DNA of 64,000 nucleotides, taken from an uncultured Burkholderiales bacterium. GTDB lineage: Bacteria; Pseudomonadota; Gammaproteobacteria; Burkholderiales; Burkholderiaceae_E. Each line of letters begins with the position of its first letter. The stretch's first letter is position 1. The position numbers and the translations under genes were made by a program. The stretch spans positions 21,524 to 85,523 of the forward strand of contig CADEEH010000004.1 of NCBI GenBank assembly GCA_902826305.1, given 5' to 3'. Shown one piece after another: positions 9,109 through 17,169 of the stretch. The notes under the pieces were generated by a model. The model saw only the letters and a list, made by a program, of their open reading frames with translations. It did no database searches and was not told the DNA's origin.

Positions 9109-9725
9109 AGAACGTTCTCGTCCTGACATCCGGCGGCTTGGATTCAACTACCGTCGCCTACGAACTTCATTCTCGAGGCGTTGCGGCGCGTCCAATGTTC
9201 TTCGATTACGGACAACACTGCGCGGAAATGGAATGGGCAAGAGTCAATGACGTATTGCCGCCTACGATGCCGCGCCCGGAACGCTTAGTCTTCTCTGACA
9301 TCTTCCGCGGCTCACGATCGCGTCTGATTGAAGAAGCTGATCTGTGGCAGCAGACGGTAGTTGACGACGACTTGTACTTACCATACAGAACACTGCTCTT
9401 TTTCTCCGTAGCAGCTGCCCGCGCACAGACGCTCGGCATTCTTGAGGTCTACACAGGCTTCATTAACAGTAATCACGCCAAAGAGATCGACTGCACTGCA
9501 AGCTTCTTAAACGGGCTTGACGGTCTGATGAAGGATGTTGGCCCAGTGCAATTCGTTTCGCCTTTCAGAAGAAGTTCGAAGGTGGATGTAGTGCGTCGTG
9601 CTGTGGACTTGGGCGTTCCCATTGGCAAGACCTACTCTTGCCAAGCGGCGAGCACGTTTCCATGCGGCGCATGTCCGAACTGTGTTGAGCGACTCAAGGC
9701 ACTGGACGAGGCTGGGCTCACATGA
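9105..9725 (+). CDS. QueC-like 7-cyano-7-deazaguanine synthase homologue
   Basis: This 206-aa protein starts at 9105 in an ATGA overlap with the preceding gene. The PP-loop SGGLDS (residues 9-14) binds ATP for adenylation. The C-terminal CQAASTFPCGACPNC supplies four cysteines matching the QueC zinc site. Genuine QueC converts 7-carboxy-7-deazaguanine to preQ0 through an adenylated and then an amide intermediate. Here the operon lacks queD, queE and queF and instead pairs with an OGG-like gene and a Met-Gly small protein. I therefore infer a defence-type paralogue that uses the same activated carboxy-deazaguanine chemistry on another acceptor. It is slightly shorter than housekeeping QueC (about 220-230 aa). 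A displaced housekeeping copy cannot be excluded. Confidence 0.88.
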   Translation: MKNVLVLTSGGLDSTTVAYELHSRGVAARPMFFDYGQHCAEMEWARVNDVLPPTMPRPERLVFSDIFRGSRSRLIEEADLWQQTVVDDDLYLPYRTLLFFSVAAARAQTLGILEVYTGFINSNHAKEIDCTASFLNGLDGLMKDVGPVQFVSPFRRSSKVDVVRRAVDLGVPIGKTYSCQAASTFPCGACPNCVERLKALDEAGLT

Positions 9726-10375
9726 GTAGTCGCACTATCGCCGTCTTAATCGCCGCACGCCGAGTTGCGGATCTTGCGGAGGCCGACGGGGCCCTTTGGG
9801 ACACCCCAGCCCTTCGTCCTGCGTCGGGCCATATGGGGGCAGTGCTTGCTGACGCAGTCCTGCAGGCAGGGATCAACTACGCCAGCGTCGTGAGGCCGCG
9901 TGTAGCAGCTATCTTGTATCGGTACCCAACGGCGACTCGGGCGTCGACGGTGATGGATCTTGTTCAGACTGGACAAGCTCCAAGCTTCCTAAGCTGGGAC
10001 CACGAGACGAAGATCCAAAGATTTGAGAGACTCGTTCGCTTCCTCGTGTTCAGGTCCGTCGACACTGTGGACGACTTGCGCTCATCGTTGGAATGCGAGG
10101 CGTTTCGAGCAGGCCTTCAGGAGCTAAGTGGCATAGGTCCCAAGACCGTGGACTATCTTGCGTGCTTGGTTGGAATGGATTCCGTAGCAGTCGACCGCCA
10201 TGTTCGGGCTTATGCTTTCCGTGCTGGCGTGTTATCCCACGACTATGACTTCTTGCGTGAAGTCTTCTGCGGTGCAGCGGATCTTCTCAGTGTGTCGAGA
10301 AGATCACTCGATGCATGGATTTGGCGCCGGGAATCGTCCGGGTCAGGTCGGCGACGTATGGCGTTGCCCATCTAG
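9722..10375 (+). CDS. OGG/HhH-GPD-like DNA glycosylase homologue
   Basis: This 217-aa protein starts in an ATGA overlap with the QueC-like gene. A helix-hairpin-helix LQELSGIGPKTVDYLACLV (residues 132-150) is followed by VAVDRHVRAYAFRAGV. Lys141 and Asp158 match the Schiff-base lysine and catalytic aspartate of OGG1-type bifunctional glycosylases. Established context: type IV CBASS carries a QueC homologue with a TGT homologue and an OGG-like protein. Here OGG and QueC are adjacent without a TGT or CD-NTase. It might remove a modified base from a nucleic acid or from a protein conjugate; that is inference. The N-terminal ~90 residues are unlike typical OGG1 and may bind a partner. Confidence 0.8.
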   Translation: MSSRTIAVLIAARRVADLAEADGALWDTPALRPASGHMGAVLADAVLQAGINYASVVRPRVAAILYRYPTATRASTVMDLVQTGQAPSFLSWDHETKIQRFERLVRFLVFRSVDTVDDLRSSLECEAFRAGLQELSGIGPKTVDYLACLVGMDSVAVDRHVRAYAFRAGVLSHDYDFLREVFCGAADLLSVSRRSLDAWIWRRESSGSGRRRMALPI

Positions 10376-10794
10376 GACTGGACCGACGCCATCGGCCGCT
10401 CCGATCATCCACCCGCGAAAGCGAGATTTCTCGGCAGCGTAAGCAACTGATCCGCTGATCCCAGCCCCCCGCTTCGTGTCCGGAGAATCAGGGGGCTACA
10501 TCACGTAGCCCGTGGCCAACTCGCGGAGCTGGTCACGACGGCGATCAACAGCCCGCAGTCCAATGGCGAGCTCATGCCAAAGGTCGATTCGACGTCACCC
10601 GCCGCCGCGCGATTCTTCGGCTATGGATGTGACCTGGATCTCCTTGCGCCTAGAGCGCGCGCATTATGGTAAGCGGCGACGAGTCAAGTGTTCGTTCGAG
10701 CGAACTGGGCGGTCGCGTGCGCTAGCACGCGGGCGACTGGATCAAATGTCAGTTGCAGCGTTGCAGCGCCCAAGTTGAACGTCACTGCGGCGGC
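10376..10794. other. Intergenic accessory DNA with transposase debris
   Basis: No intact gene is visible between the glycosylase-like gene and the M23 peptidase. AGCCCCC (10463-10469) and GGGGGCT (10491-10497) form a 7-bp inverted repeat around CCGGAGAATC, which loosely resembles the core of the 34-bp repeats. About 10526-10580 (plus) reads ELVTTAINSPQSNGELM; SPQSNG is typical of the IS3-type integrase core, so this may be another transposase scrap. Confidence 0.35.
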
Positions 10795-11355
10795 TTATCG
10801 CGAGGCCGAGTTTCTGCAAGCGCTCAGCTCGCCCACTACCGACAAGGGGTCAAGCCGACCTCTTTGCCATCCACCTACGTGTTCTTTCGAATGAATTTCG
10901 AAGTGAACGTGCACGAAAAAGGTCTCCGTCTGTCCGGCCTTCCCGATTAGATCGCCCTTGGATACTGCCCCCCTCGTGAGCGTTGACGGCGCTTCTAAGT
11001 GCGCATACAGAGTCTTCAGGCCATCGTCGTGCTTGACAACCACGTAATTTCCCCAGCCGCTACCTCTTGAAGGAGAACTGTCGACGACAACGCCATCCTT
11101 CGCAACGTACACGGCTCGATCGCTGGGAGGTGGAATGATGTCGATTCCGAGATGAGCTCTCTTTGATCCATCCTTTCTCGTCCTGACGTCGTTTCCGAAA
11201 TTCGGATAGGTCTCTACCCTCTGGGTGCAGCCTGTTGCAACAGGCCAAGAGTATCCGCTGTATCTGTTCATGGGTGACTGTCCATTGCCTTGAGCGGCCG
11301 CATTGAAGGCCGCCGCAAGCATCAACGGCAGCAAGATTAGTCCGGCGCGAGCCAT
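10795..11355 (-). CDS. M23 family (LytM-type) metallopeptidase, secreted
   Basis: This 186-aa protein starts with a signal peptide (MARAGLILLPLMLAAAFNAAA). The M23 zinc site is present: HLGID gives His68 and Asp72, and HVHFE gives His149 and His151. YAHL at 117-120 supplies the usual conserved His. Family members cleave peptidoglycan cross-bridges in the periplasm or outside the cell. It is a minimal catalytic domain with no LysM or coiled-coil region, and is complete by these motifs. It faces the QueC-like operon tail to tail and lies 161 bp from the next minus-strand gene, so it is probably expressed alone. Confidence 0.88.
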   Translation of the reverse strand: MARAGLILLPLMLAAAFNAAAQGNGQSPMNRYSGYSWPVATGCTQRVETYPNFGNDVRTRKDGSKRAHLGIDIIPPPSDRAVYVAKDGVVVDSSPSRGSGWGNYVVVKHDDGLKTLYAHLEAPSTLTRGAVSKGDLIGKAGQTETFFVHVHFEIHSKEHVGGWQRGRLDPLSVVGELSACRNSASR

Positions 11356-11516
11356 GCTGTCGCCGTCCTTAGTGTTTGCACGGATGTTGCTCCTCGACGT
11401 TCAACGTGTTAGTCGACCGGCCGGCACAGGTTCCTCGCCGGGCGATGGTGATGCAAACTACCTTTGCAGCGTCGGCGTCCCGCCACCAACGCCACACCGT
11501 CCGGTCGAACGTCGTG

Positions 11517-12218
11517 TTAGTCGTCACGCGGCACCTCCCATACCTGCCCAAACTGCGGCCAATAAAGAAGTACTCTGCTATACGGATTTCGAGTCAAGCG
11601 AAAGGAGGGCGAGAACGATATCTCTTGATCCTGCGCACGGTCCATCAGATCGATGACAAGCAGCAGCCAGTACGTGTCGCATTTATCGTAGCCGACTGCC
11701 TTACTGCCCTTGTCTTCTACGACCTGTTCTAGCCGTCTCTCGTCAAGTTGCGGCGTCTCATAAAACTGCAATACATGCCACTTCGCATCGGAGTACTCAG
11801 CACCATTGTGATGCGCGAAGCGGATTCCGCGGCAAGGCGCTCGCACTGACCTCCCCACACGACCCGCCATCCCTTCGGCCAACCGCGTCACTTCAGCTGC
11901 CATTTCATCCACGTCTTCAATCGGATCGCACGGATCGAAGTCCACATTGAGTTCGATCATCGGCAGTCCTTTCCGGCGATAAAGCTCCTGCGCTCTCAGA
12001 AGAACGTCTTCGCGCCGCTGCCGCTGCACCTGCTCTGAAACCGGATTCTTGCCATCGATGAGATACAAGCGTGCAAGCTCAATGCCAACAGTCTTCTGAC
12101 CAATGATTCGCACATCAGGCTTGTCAGCGTATTTGATGCGCCCGGCAGGCAATTCATAGTCTCGTCGAAATTGCTCGAAGTAATAACACTCAATTTCGCG
12201 CTTTGAAGGGCGACTCAT
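11517..12218 (-). CDS. Hypothetical 233-aa protein with possible PD-(D/E)xK-like core
   Basis: The protein starts MSRPSKREIECYYFEQFRRD and has no signal peptide or membrane span. KYADKPDVRIIGQKTVGIEL (about residues 29-48) gives Pro-Asp, a short loop and a strand with I-E-L. This matches the first part of a PD-(D/E)xK nuclease core, but the third position is Ala rather than Lys, so activity is doubtful. GLPMIELNVDFDPCDP and TYWLLLVIDLMDRAQ resemble later strands of such folds. The family is not recognised. It sits among mobile-element debris and may be part of a defence or transfer cargo. Confidence 0.65.
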   Translation of the reverse strand: MSRPSKREIECYYFEQFRRDYELPAGRIKYADKPDVRIIGQKTVGIELARLYLIDGKNPVSEQVQRQRREDVLLRAQELYRRKGLPMIELNVDFDPCDPIEDVDEMAAEVTRLAEGMAGRVGRSVRAPCRGIRFAHHNGAEYSDAKWHVLQFYETPQLDERRLEQVVEDKGSKAVGYDKCDTYWLLLVIDLMDRAQDQEISFSPSFRLTRNPYSRVLLYWPQFGQVWEVPRDD

Positions 12219-12824
12219 TGGCGACTAACTTCAATTATGGAAGCTCTGAACCTGGCAATTTGCCCTTGCGCCTTCTAGTCGTCAATACCCGAATCCGCTG
12301 GCAATACCCCATTCCCGCCACGCCTCAGCGGCCGAGTCTCGAGCGTTGCACGAAGGCTGTTATCCGTGCGATCGGCTGGTAGAACAGCGCCGCTATCGGT
12401 CGGGCTCTCGCCGTGGATTCTCGGCGGTCCAGCGTGTGCGATGCCGGCAGGCGATCAACTAGCATCAAGTGGCAACTTGGGGCGGCCCCAAGACCAAGAC
12501 CTTGGGGCACCGTCGAGGCGTGCCAGTACGTCGCGGCCTGGGTTAGGCGGCGCGCTTGTGCTCGCTGGATCTCCGCTTACGGGCCTGAATTCGGAATCGC
12601 AATGACGTTCGCGGCGCTGTCGCACATGGACAGTGCAGTGGTCGATGGCCACGAGGGGCAGCAGCATCCATCGCTTCCCTTGACAGTGAGCCTGAGCGCA
12701 GAGCGAAAGCCTCTGCATGCACAAGTAAGCGTTCTTTCGTCCCGCTGTTCAGGGGTCCTAAGCACCCTTGACTCCCCCAACTTCCACGAGACCCTGAGGA
12801 TTCCATCAACCAGAAGGAACCCTC
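12219..12824. other. 606-bp stretch without a recognisable gene
   Basis: I see no reading frame on either strand with protein-like composition. The last bases before 12825 contain AGAAGGAACC, a ribosome-binding site for the following HTH fragment. The stretch is probably degraded mobile-element DNA. Confidence 0.4.
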
Positions 12825-12932
12825 ATGCCCACCGAATACCTCACCAGCCACGAACCCGCCGCGCGCATCAAGTACGACCCGCGCACGATCCGCGAACGCC
12901 TGAAGGACAGCGTCCTCATCGAGGGTGTGCAT
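12825..12932 (+). pseudogene. HTH (excisionase/AlpA-like) protein, N-terminal fragment
   Basis: The frame reads MPTEYLTSHEPAARIKYDP and RTIRERLKDSVLIEGVH, the start of a small helix-turn-helix protein family commonly found beside tyrosine integrases of genomic islands. After GVH (residue 36) the family-like sequence stops and unrelated residues follow. AGAAGGAACC precedes the ATG. The 3' half is lost, and integrase-like sequence resumes about 80 bp downstream, suggesting a deletion. Confidence 0.6.
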
Positions 12933-13009
12933 AGTCAGGAATCCGACCTGAGCAGTCAGTCGAAACACGTGAGCGACGGACCGCAACCGCTGCAAAACGG
13001 ACGTCTCGT

Positions 13010-13138
13010 AGCCTCTTTGATGTGCTGCGCAGGCAGTACGCAGTGACCGGCCCGCGTGCCGAGTACGTCTTCAGCAACCGGCCCGGCAGGCCAATCGACA
13101 ACAAGAACTTCGTCACCCGCATATGGCAGCCGCTGATT
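13010..13138 (+). pseudogene. Tyrosine recombinase (phage-type integrase) fragment
   Basis: The frame reads SLFDVLRRQYAVTGPRAEYV then FSNRPGRPIDNKNFVTRIW. This matches the part of the tyrosine-recombinase catalytic domain between the first Arg region and the H-x-x-R motif. Neither the catalytic Arg nor the HxxR...Y part is present. It is a relic of the integrase that may have mobilised this island, next to the HTH fragment upstream. Confidence 0.65.
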
Positions 13139-13834
13139 TCACCACCTCGGCCTGCCGATGCGTCGGCCGAACCGAAAGCGGCACACGGCGGAGAGGTCGC
13201 GGGCTCAGGCGTTCGACCGCATCTATTGCGAGATGGCACGGAGACGGTCGACTCCGATCAGTACCCTGGTGCGGAAAGTCTGGGGGGCGTCGGTACCCCA
13301 TCCATGGAAGTAAGTTCCATCATCAGTCGATCCCGCCTCCTTGCACCTCGGCCTTACCGTTGCGCAGCCATACGGGGATCCAGACTCGAATTGCCGGAAC
13401 GTGCATCCGCCAGTTTTCGCCTGCAAACGTGGAATGTAGGGTATGCAGCAGAAGGCCAGCCCCCAACAACATACGTTGGCCAAACGGCCCGCCGTCGGTA
13501 TCGAGTCGCACGCCTTAACCTCTTAGATTCAGCCGGCAGCGTGTCGAAGACTCCAATGCTGATGTGCCGAAAGGAAAGTTCCGCGTTGGCAACGGAAGCG
13601 GCTCTAGAATTTCCTGTGGATCATCCGAGCGCGTTGGCGGAGGCTGCCCGATGAAGCCGCCCAAACTCGACCTGGACCACACCCGCGCTGTCTGGCCCCT
13701 GACCATGAGTTCGCCGAGTAGACACGTCAGTCGAACAAGCGATACGCTCTATTCGACAACAAACTGCGGGTACATGCGATTCGACGTGATGCTCGCGTCA
13801 GTTCAGTCACTCAAAACGTGCATTGGAGAACGGA
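13139..13834. other. Degraded accessory DNA before the SGNH hydrolase
   Basis: Roughly 700 bp contain no intact gene. Two short stretches read protein-like. Plus strand 13188-13312 gives RAQAFDRIYCEMARRRSTPI and ends at a stop after a few more residues. Minus strand 13511-13323 gives DTDGGPFGQRMLLGAGLLLH and later RVWIPVWLRNGKAEVQ. Both look like C-terminal gene scraps; I cannot name a family for either. Confidence 0.4.
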
Positions 13835-15721
13835 ATGCTTCACCCAAAGGGCATCGCCATAGCCCATGTAGTCGCACTTGCTTCCGCCTTCCCAGCTGCA
13901 GCCGCGCAGCTCGACTGGGAAGTCGTCAACCGATTCCCTCTGTTCTCTGAAGCAAGCGACTTTGAGGCAGTCAAGGCGAAATGGGCGACGAGTGGACTGG
14001 CTTCGGAGACCGTCGATTCGCCCGAGTTCACTGGGCGCCTTCGAACAACTCTTCCGATCAGAAGGACCGCATGGGATGCGCGTACCGGCACCTACAACGC
14101 GTCAGTACTGTTTCGAAGTCGGCATGAGATCAGGGTGTGGGTCAGCGGCGTTGGGCCAGGCATCCAGTGCACCTTTGTCCTTTCTGGCGAAGTGACAATG
14201 AGGAGCTTGTGCGCAGAAGGGGTGAAGGCGTCAGTCGGCGCTAGAAAGCCCTTCTCGGTGGTGGCTACCCCGGAAGGCATCGAAGCGCTCCAGCTAAACG
14301 TTCCAGCGATACGCGAGCGACTAATTGTTGCAGTTGGCGACTCGTTCGCGTCCGGCGAGGGCAACCCTGACTATCCAACGATCTTCCATTCTCGACGGGC
14401 ATCGTTGCATTGGTACATTGAAAAGAACCCGTCTCGCCTAATAAAGGCAGGTGCGCAATGGTGGGACGAGGCCTGCCATCGGTCGCTCTTGTCCTGGCCG
14501 GCCCTAACTGCACTTTCGCAAGCGATTGCGAATCCTCGTGAAGTTGTTCAGTTTGCCTCACTGGCTTGCTCAGGCGCAGAAGCTTATGACGGGTTTCTTC
14601 GTGCGCAGGTTGACCCCCCAGGAACCGGGCTGGCCCATCTCCGCAGTGGCAGCATCTTCAAGCGTGACGGAGGTGCTGGCTACGGCATTCCTAGCTCGAG
14701 TGAGTTTGGCGAGAACACTGTGCAGGGGCAACGACATAAGGCAGGCTGGTTGCCTTTGTCACAGCAGCACGCGCTCGCGCACTTGCTGTGCGTGGATGCG
14801 CCGCCCAAACGTGTCAAGGTCCTGAGCGAGCCAGCAGTACAGCCAGGCGTAACGGGGCAGCAGACCTACTTTGGAAATGTTGACCTCTTTGGATGCTCCG
14901 GTAAGCGGCGAGAAGTCGATCAACTGCTTTTGTCCATCGGCGGCAATGACGTTGGGTTCAGTGGCATTGTCAAATGGATGATCACGCCGCCTACGGCGCG
15001 CAACGCGTTCAATGAGTTCTTTCTTCGCCTCGCAAGGAACCATATGCAAGTGCTGGAGCCAGCTCAGGTTTCGGCTGGCCTGCGATTGCTTCCTGATATT
15101 TATGGCGTTGTCGGAGCTGTCTTGAAGGAGCACGGAATAGATCCTTCACGCATAACCTTGTTGCAGTACCCGGATCCGACCGAAGGCGCGGTAAATCTGA
15201 AACAGTGCAACTCTAGAACTAGAGAAGGAAATGCCCCAATGCAGGGCCTCGTGAAGGAGAAGATTTACAGGTCGACCTTTCTCTTCGGAATAAATGAAAC
15301 CGAATTCAACGAACTAAAGGCATCGTTCCTAGAGCCTCTGAGGAAGATCCAATTTGATGCAGCCAAGAGACTCGGTTGGAGAATTGTTGATAGTCAGAAG
15401 GCCCTGACTCTTGCTGGTGGTCATACTCGCGGCTATTGTGGCGTCAGCGAAGCCTGTAAAGACGGCCAATGTCCCTCCGGTGATCGAGTTCGGTGGTGGA
15501 TAAGGCCAGCATACTCGGACACGCCGCGACTCGAGTACCTGACGGAGTTTGACACATACGATCCCACGAGAGTTCGCGGTTTCCGCTACGGGGTGGATGC
15601 GCTGCTCGCCTCAGCTGCTCCCGCTGGGAAAGGTAGAATTCGTAGCGATTGGCTGTCCGGAAGTGCGCACCCGACAGCGAATATTCATGCACGGATCGCC
15701 GATGTAGTCAACGGCCATTGA
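13835..15721 (+). CDS. Secreted SGNH/GDSL-family hydrolase
   Basis: This 628-aa protein begins MLHPKGIAIAHVVALASAFP, a signal peptide ending near AAAA-Q. The ATG at 13835 is chosen because TTGGAGAACGG directly upstream serves as ribosome-binding site. SGNH blocks are present in order: GDSFASGEG with the nucleophilic Ser (about residue 169), ACSGA, SIGGNDVGF (about 365-373) and a C-terminal SAHPTANIH (about 609) supplying the catalytic His. Such enzymes hydrolyse esters of lipids or polysaccharides outside the cytoplasm. The ~160 residues before the first block form an extra domain of unknown fold. It stands alone among mobile-element debris. Confidence 0.85.
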   Translation: MLHPKGIAIAHVVALASAFPAAAAQLDWEVVNRFPLFSEASDFEAVKAKWATSGLASETVDSPEFTGRLRTTLPIRRTAWDARTGTYNASVLFRSRHEIRVWVSGVGPGIQCTFVLSGEVTMRSLCAEGVKASVGARKPFSVVATPEGIEALQLNVPAIRERLIVAVGDSFASGEGNPDYPTIFHSRRASLHWYIEKNPSRLIKAGAQWWDEACHRSLLSWPALTALSQAIANPREVVQFASLACSGAEAYDGFLRAQVDPPGTGLAHLRSGSIFKRDGGAGYGIPSSSEFGENTVQGQRHKAGWLPLSQQHALAHLLCVDAPPKRVKVLSEPAVQPGVTGQQTYFGNVDLFGCSGKRREVDQLLLSIGGNDVGFSGIVKWMITPPTARNAFNEFFLRLARNHMQVLEPAQVSAGLRLLPDIYGVVGAVLKEHGIDPSRITLLQYPDPTEGAVNLKQCNSRTREGNAPMQGLVKEKIYRSTFLFGINETEFNELKASFLEPLRKIQFDAAKRLGWRIVDSQKALTLAGGHTRGYCGVSEACKDGQCPSGDRVRWWIRPAYSDTPRLEYLTEFDTYDPTRVRGFRYGVDALLASAAPAGKGRIRSDWLSGSAHPTANIHARIADVVNGH

Positions 15722-16009
15722 GTCTCTCCGCATTCCGCTCTCGATCGGAGATTGAAGTTGGCCGCGACTATCTTCGGTGTTCAGCAGCTTGGCGCAGACT
15801 TGCGTTAGTGACGGTTCGGAGTCAATCGCCGAGATCAACGCGTCTATTGGCAGCGCAGCGAATTGATCGCTGAAGCCTCTCCTTTCAAGCTCAACCATCG
15901 AAACGCTTATGCGAACTGGACGTCCTATCGGGGCTCGAGGCCGCTCCTCTGGCGAGTCCGACCCAGAGCGTCGCAACCAGTACTCAGCGCAACCAGCAGG
16001 ACGCCTCTT

Positions 16010-16111
16010 TCAACCGGCCTTATGGAACGCCACCATCAGATCCTGGACCCCGCCGGCGCTCATCGGTCCCTTGACGAGCTTATCGATCAGTTCATCGGGC
16101 AGCGCAGGCAG
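16010..16111 (-). pseudogene. IS256-family transposase N-terminal fragment
   Basis: The minus strand reads LPALPDELIDKLVKGPMSAG then GVQDLMVAFHKA and stops. This matches the conserved N-terminal region of IS256/mutator transposases. The true start and the whole catalytic part are absent. The fragment lies 12 bp inside the right 34-bp repeat. Confidence 0.65.
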
Positions 16112-16122
16112 CGGCCCTCGGG

Positions 16123-16156
16123 CAGCTGACGTGCCCCAGGATTCTCGGACCACAAG
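16123..16156 (-). repeat. 34-bp repeat, right copy (inverted)
   Basis: Read on the minus strand it starts CTTGTGGTCCGAGAATCC and ends GCACGTCAGCTG. It differs from 6818-6851 at three positions. It faces the left copy and abuts an IS256-type fragment. Confidence 0.6.
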
Positions 16157-16358
16157 TTCCTGGGAGATGGCGTGTTTGGGAACCAGTGTTGGGACCGCAT
16201 GCTGCCGGCTAAACTCCTCAGCGAGAAATAAGTTTCGGAGAGGTGGCGGCGGAACTCAAAGGAATCCTTCGGCGGTGGTTCGTTCAAGGCCTGCATTTCT
16301 GCCTCCGTTAGTTGGTTCGGTCGACCCTGGATCGGGTTAAAGTCCCGCACGCCCCGCG

Positions 16359-17129
16359 CTAAAGCGAGTAGCCCAGATAAATAGAGATCCAAGGCTCCTT
16401 GACCGAGGGATCCGCGTCGCGATCCGCCTTGTTCAGGAAGTCGCGGCCGTATAGCAGGCCTGCACTGAAAGTGTCGCTCTTGCTGCTGGTCAGTCGGATC
16501 CCGAGCGCGAATGTGTAGGCCGCCTTCGTCGAAGTCGTGCTTCCGCCGGGATCAGCGACCGGAACGAGGGACAGTCCTGCCGCGATCACAGGGGTCAGGG
16601 TCAATCCGATGCTCTGAAGCCAGCCCGTTCTGAATCCCACGAAGGGCGCGATCGTCGAGGAGCTCACGAGTTCCTTGGAGGCTCCCAGGCGGTACTTGAA
16701 CGGGACCACGAGGCCGCCGAAGACCACGCCGGTCCTCGTGTAGTCGTGTCGGGCGAGCGCGCCCTTGGCGATCTTGTATCCCAGGGCGAGCTTGACGCGA
16801 TTCTGGTCAGGACAGCCGTCCAGCGCAGCCTTGTCGGCCGCAGAGAAGGCGAAGTCGTCATCGCTCGTCAGCGACAGGAACCGGACGAAGAGGTCGTCTT
16901 CGGTCTCGCTGTTTACGACCAACCGGGAGCCCGCAGGCGCGCAGTACCGCTTGCCGGTTGCCGTATCGGTTGCCATCACATCGCGAAACTCGTGTACGTT
17001 GACACGAACGCGGATGTGATCGCCGGACCATCGGTTACCGTCGGATGGTAGATCCGCCGCATGCGACAAAGTGAGCCAGTATGAAAGCCCAGAAGCAACC
17101 ACTAATCCGATGGACGACGACGTCTTCAT
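16359..17129 (-). CDS. Outer-membrane beta-barrel-like protein
   Basis: This 256-aa protein has a signal peptide (MKTSSSIGLVVASGLSYWLT, ending near SHA-A). The mature part alternates polar and hydrophobic residues in strand-like runs (GVVFGGLVVPFKYRLGASK, TFALGIRLTSSKSDTFSAGL) and ends with an aromatic-rich strand (WISIYLGYSL), as outer-membrane barrels do. Two Cys could form a disulfide. Function is unknown. It lies 40 bp downstream of the lipoprotein hydrolase gene on the same strand, and the two are probably co-transcribed. Confidence 0.65.
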   Translation of the reverse strand: MKTSSSIGLVVASGLSYWLTLSHAADLPSDGNRWSGDHIRVRVNVHEFRDVMATDTATGKRYCAPAGSRLVVNSETEDDLFVRFLSLTSDDDFAFSAADKAALDGCPDQNRVKLALGYKIAKGALARHDYTRTGVVFGGLVVPFKYRLGASKELVSSSTIAPFVGFRTGWLQSIGLTLTPVIAAGLSLVPVADPGGSTTSTKAAYTFALGIRLTSSKSDTFSAGLLYGRDFLNKADRDADPSVKEPWISIYLGYSL

Positions 17130-17169
17130 TCGGTTCTCCGATTCCGGGAAGAAGGTTGGCTGAGTGTCG

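Larger units (their letters stand above)
15722..16358. other. Mobile-element debris between hydrolase and beta-barrel gene
   Basis: No complete gene is visible. The stretch holds an IS256-type transposase fragment and the right 34-bp repeat, listed separately. On the minus strand 15976-15722 reads FSDQFAALPIDALISAIDSE, and 16340-16190 reads NQLTEAEMQALNEPPPKDSF. Both are protein-like, lack clear starts and families, and are likely remnants. Confidence 0.4.

Noticed and set aside
9105..9725. Calling this the housekeeping queC of queuosine synthesis
   Set aside because: No queD, queE or queF is nearby, and coupling to an OGG-like and a kinase/NDT gene points to another role, though motifs alone cannot exclude it.
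7401..10375. Calling the operon type IV CBASS or Qat
   Set aside because: There is no CD-NTase, TGT or effector for CBASS, and no ATPase or TatD-like gene for Qat; only the QueC-like gene, the OGG-like gene and the Met-Gly start are shared.
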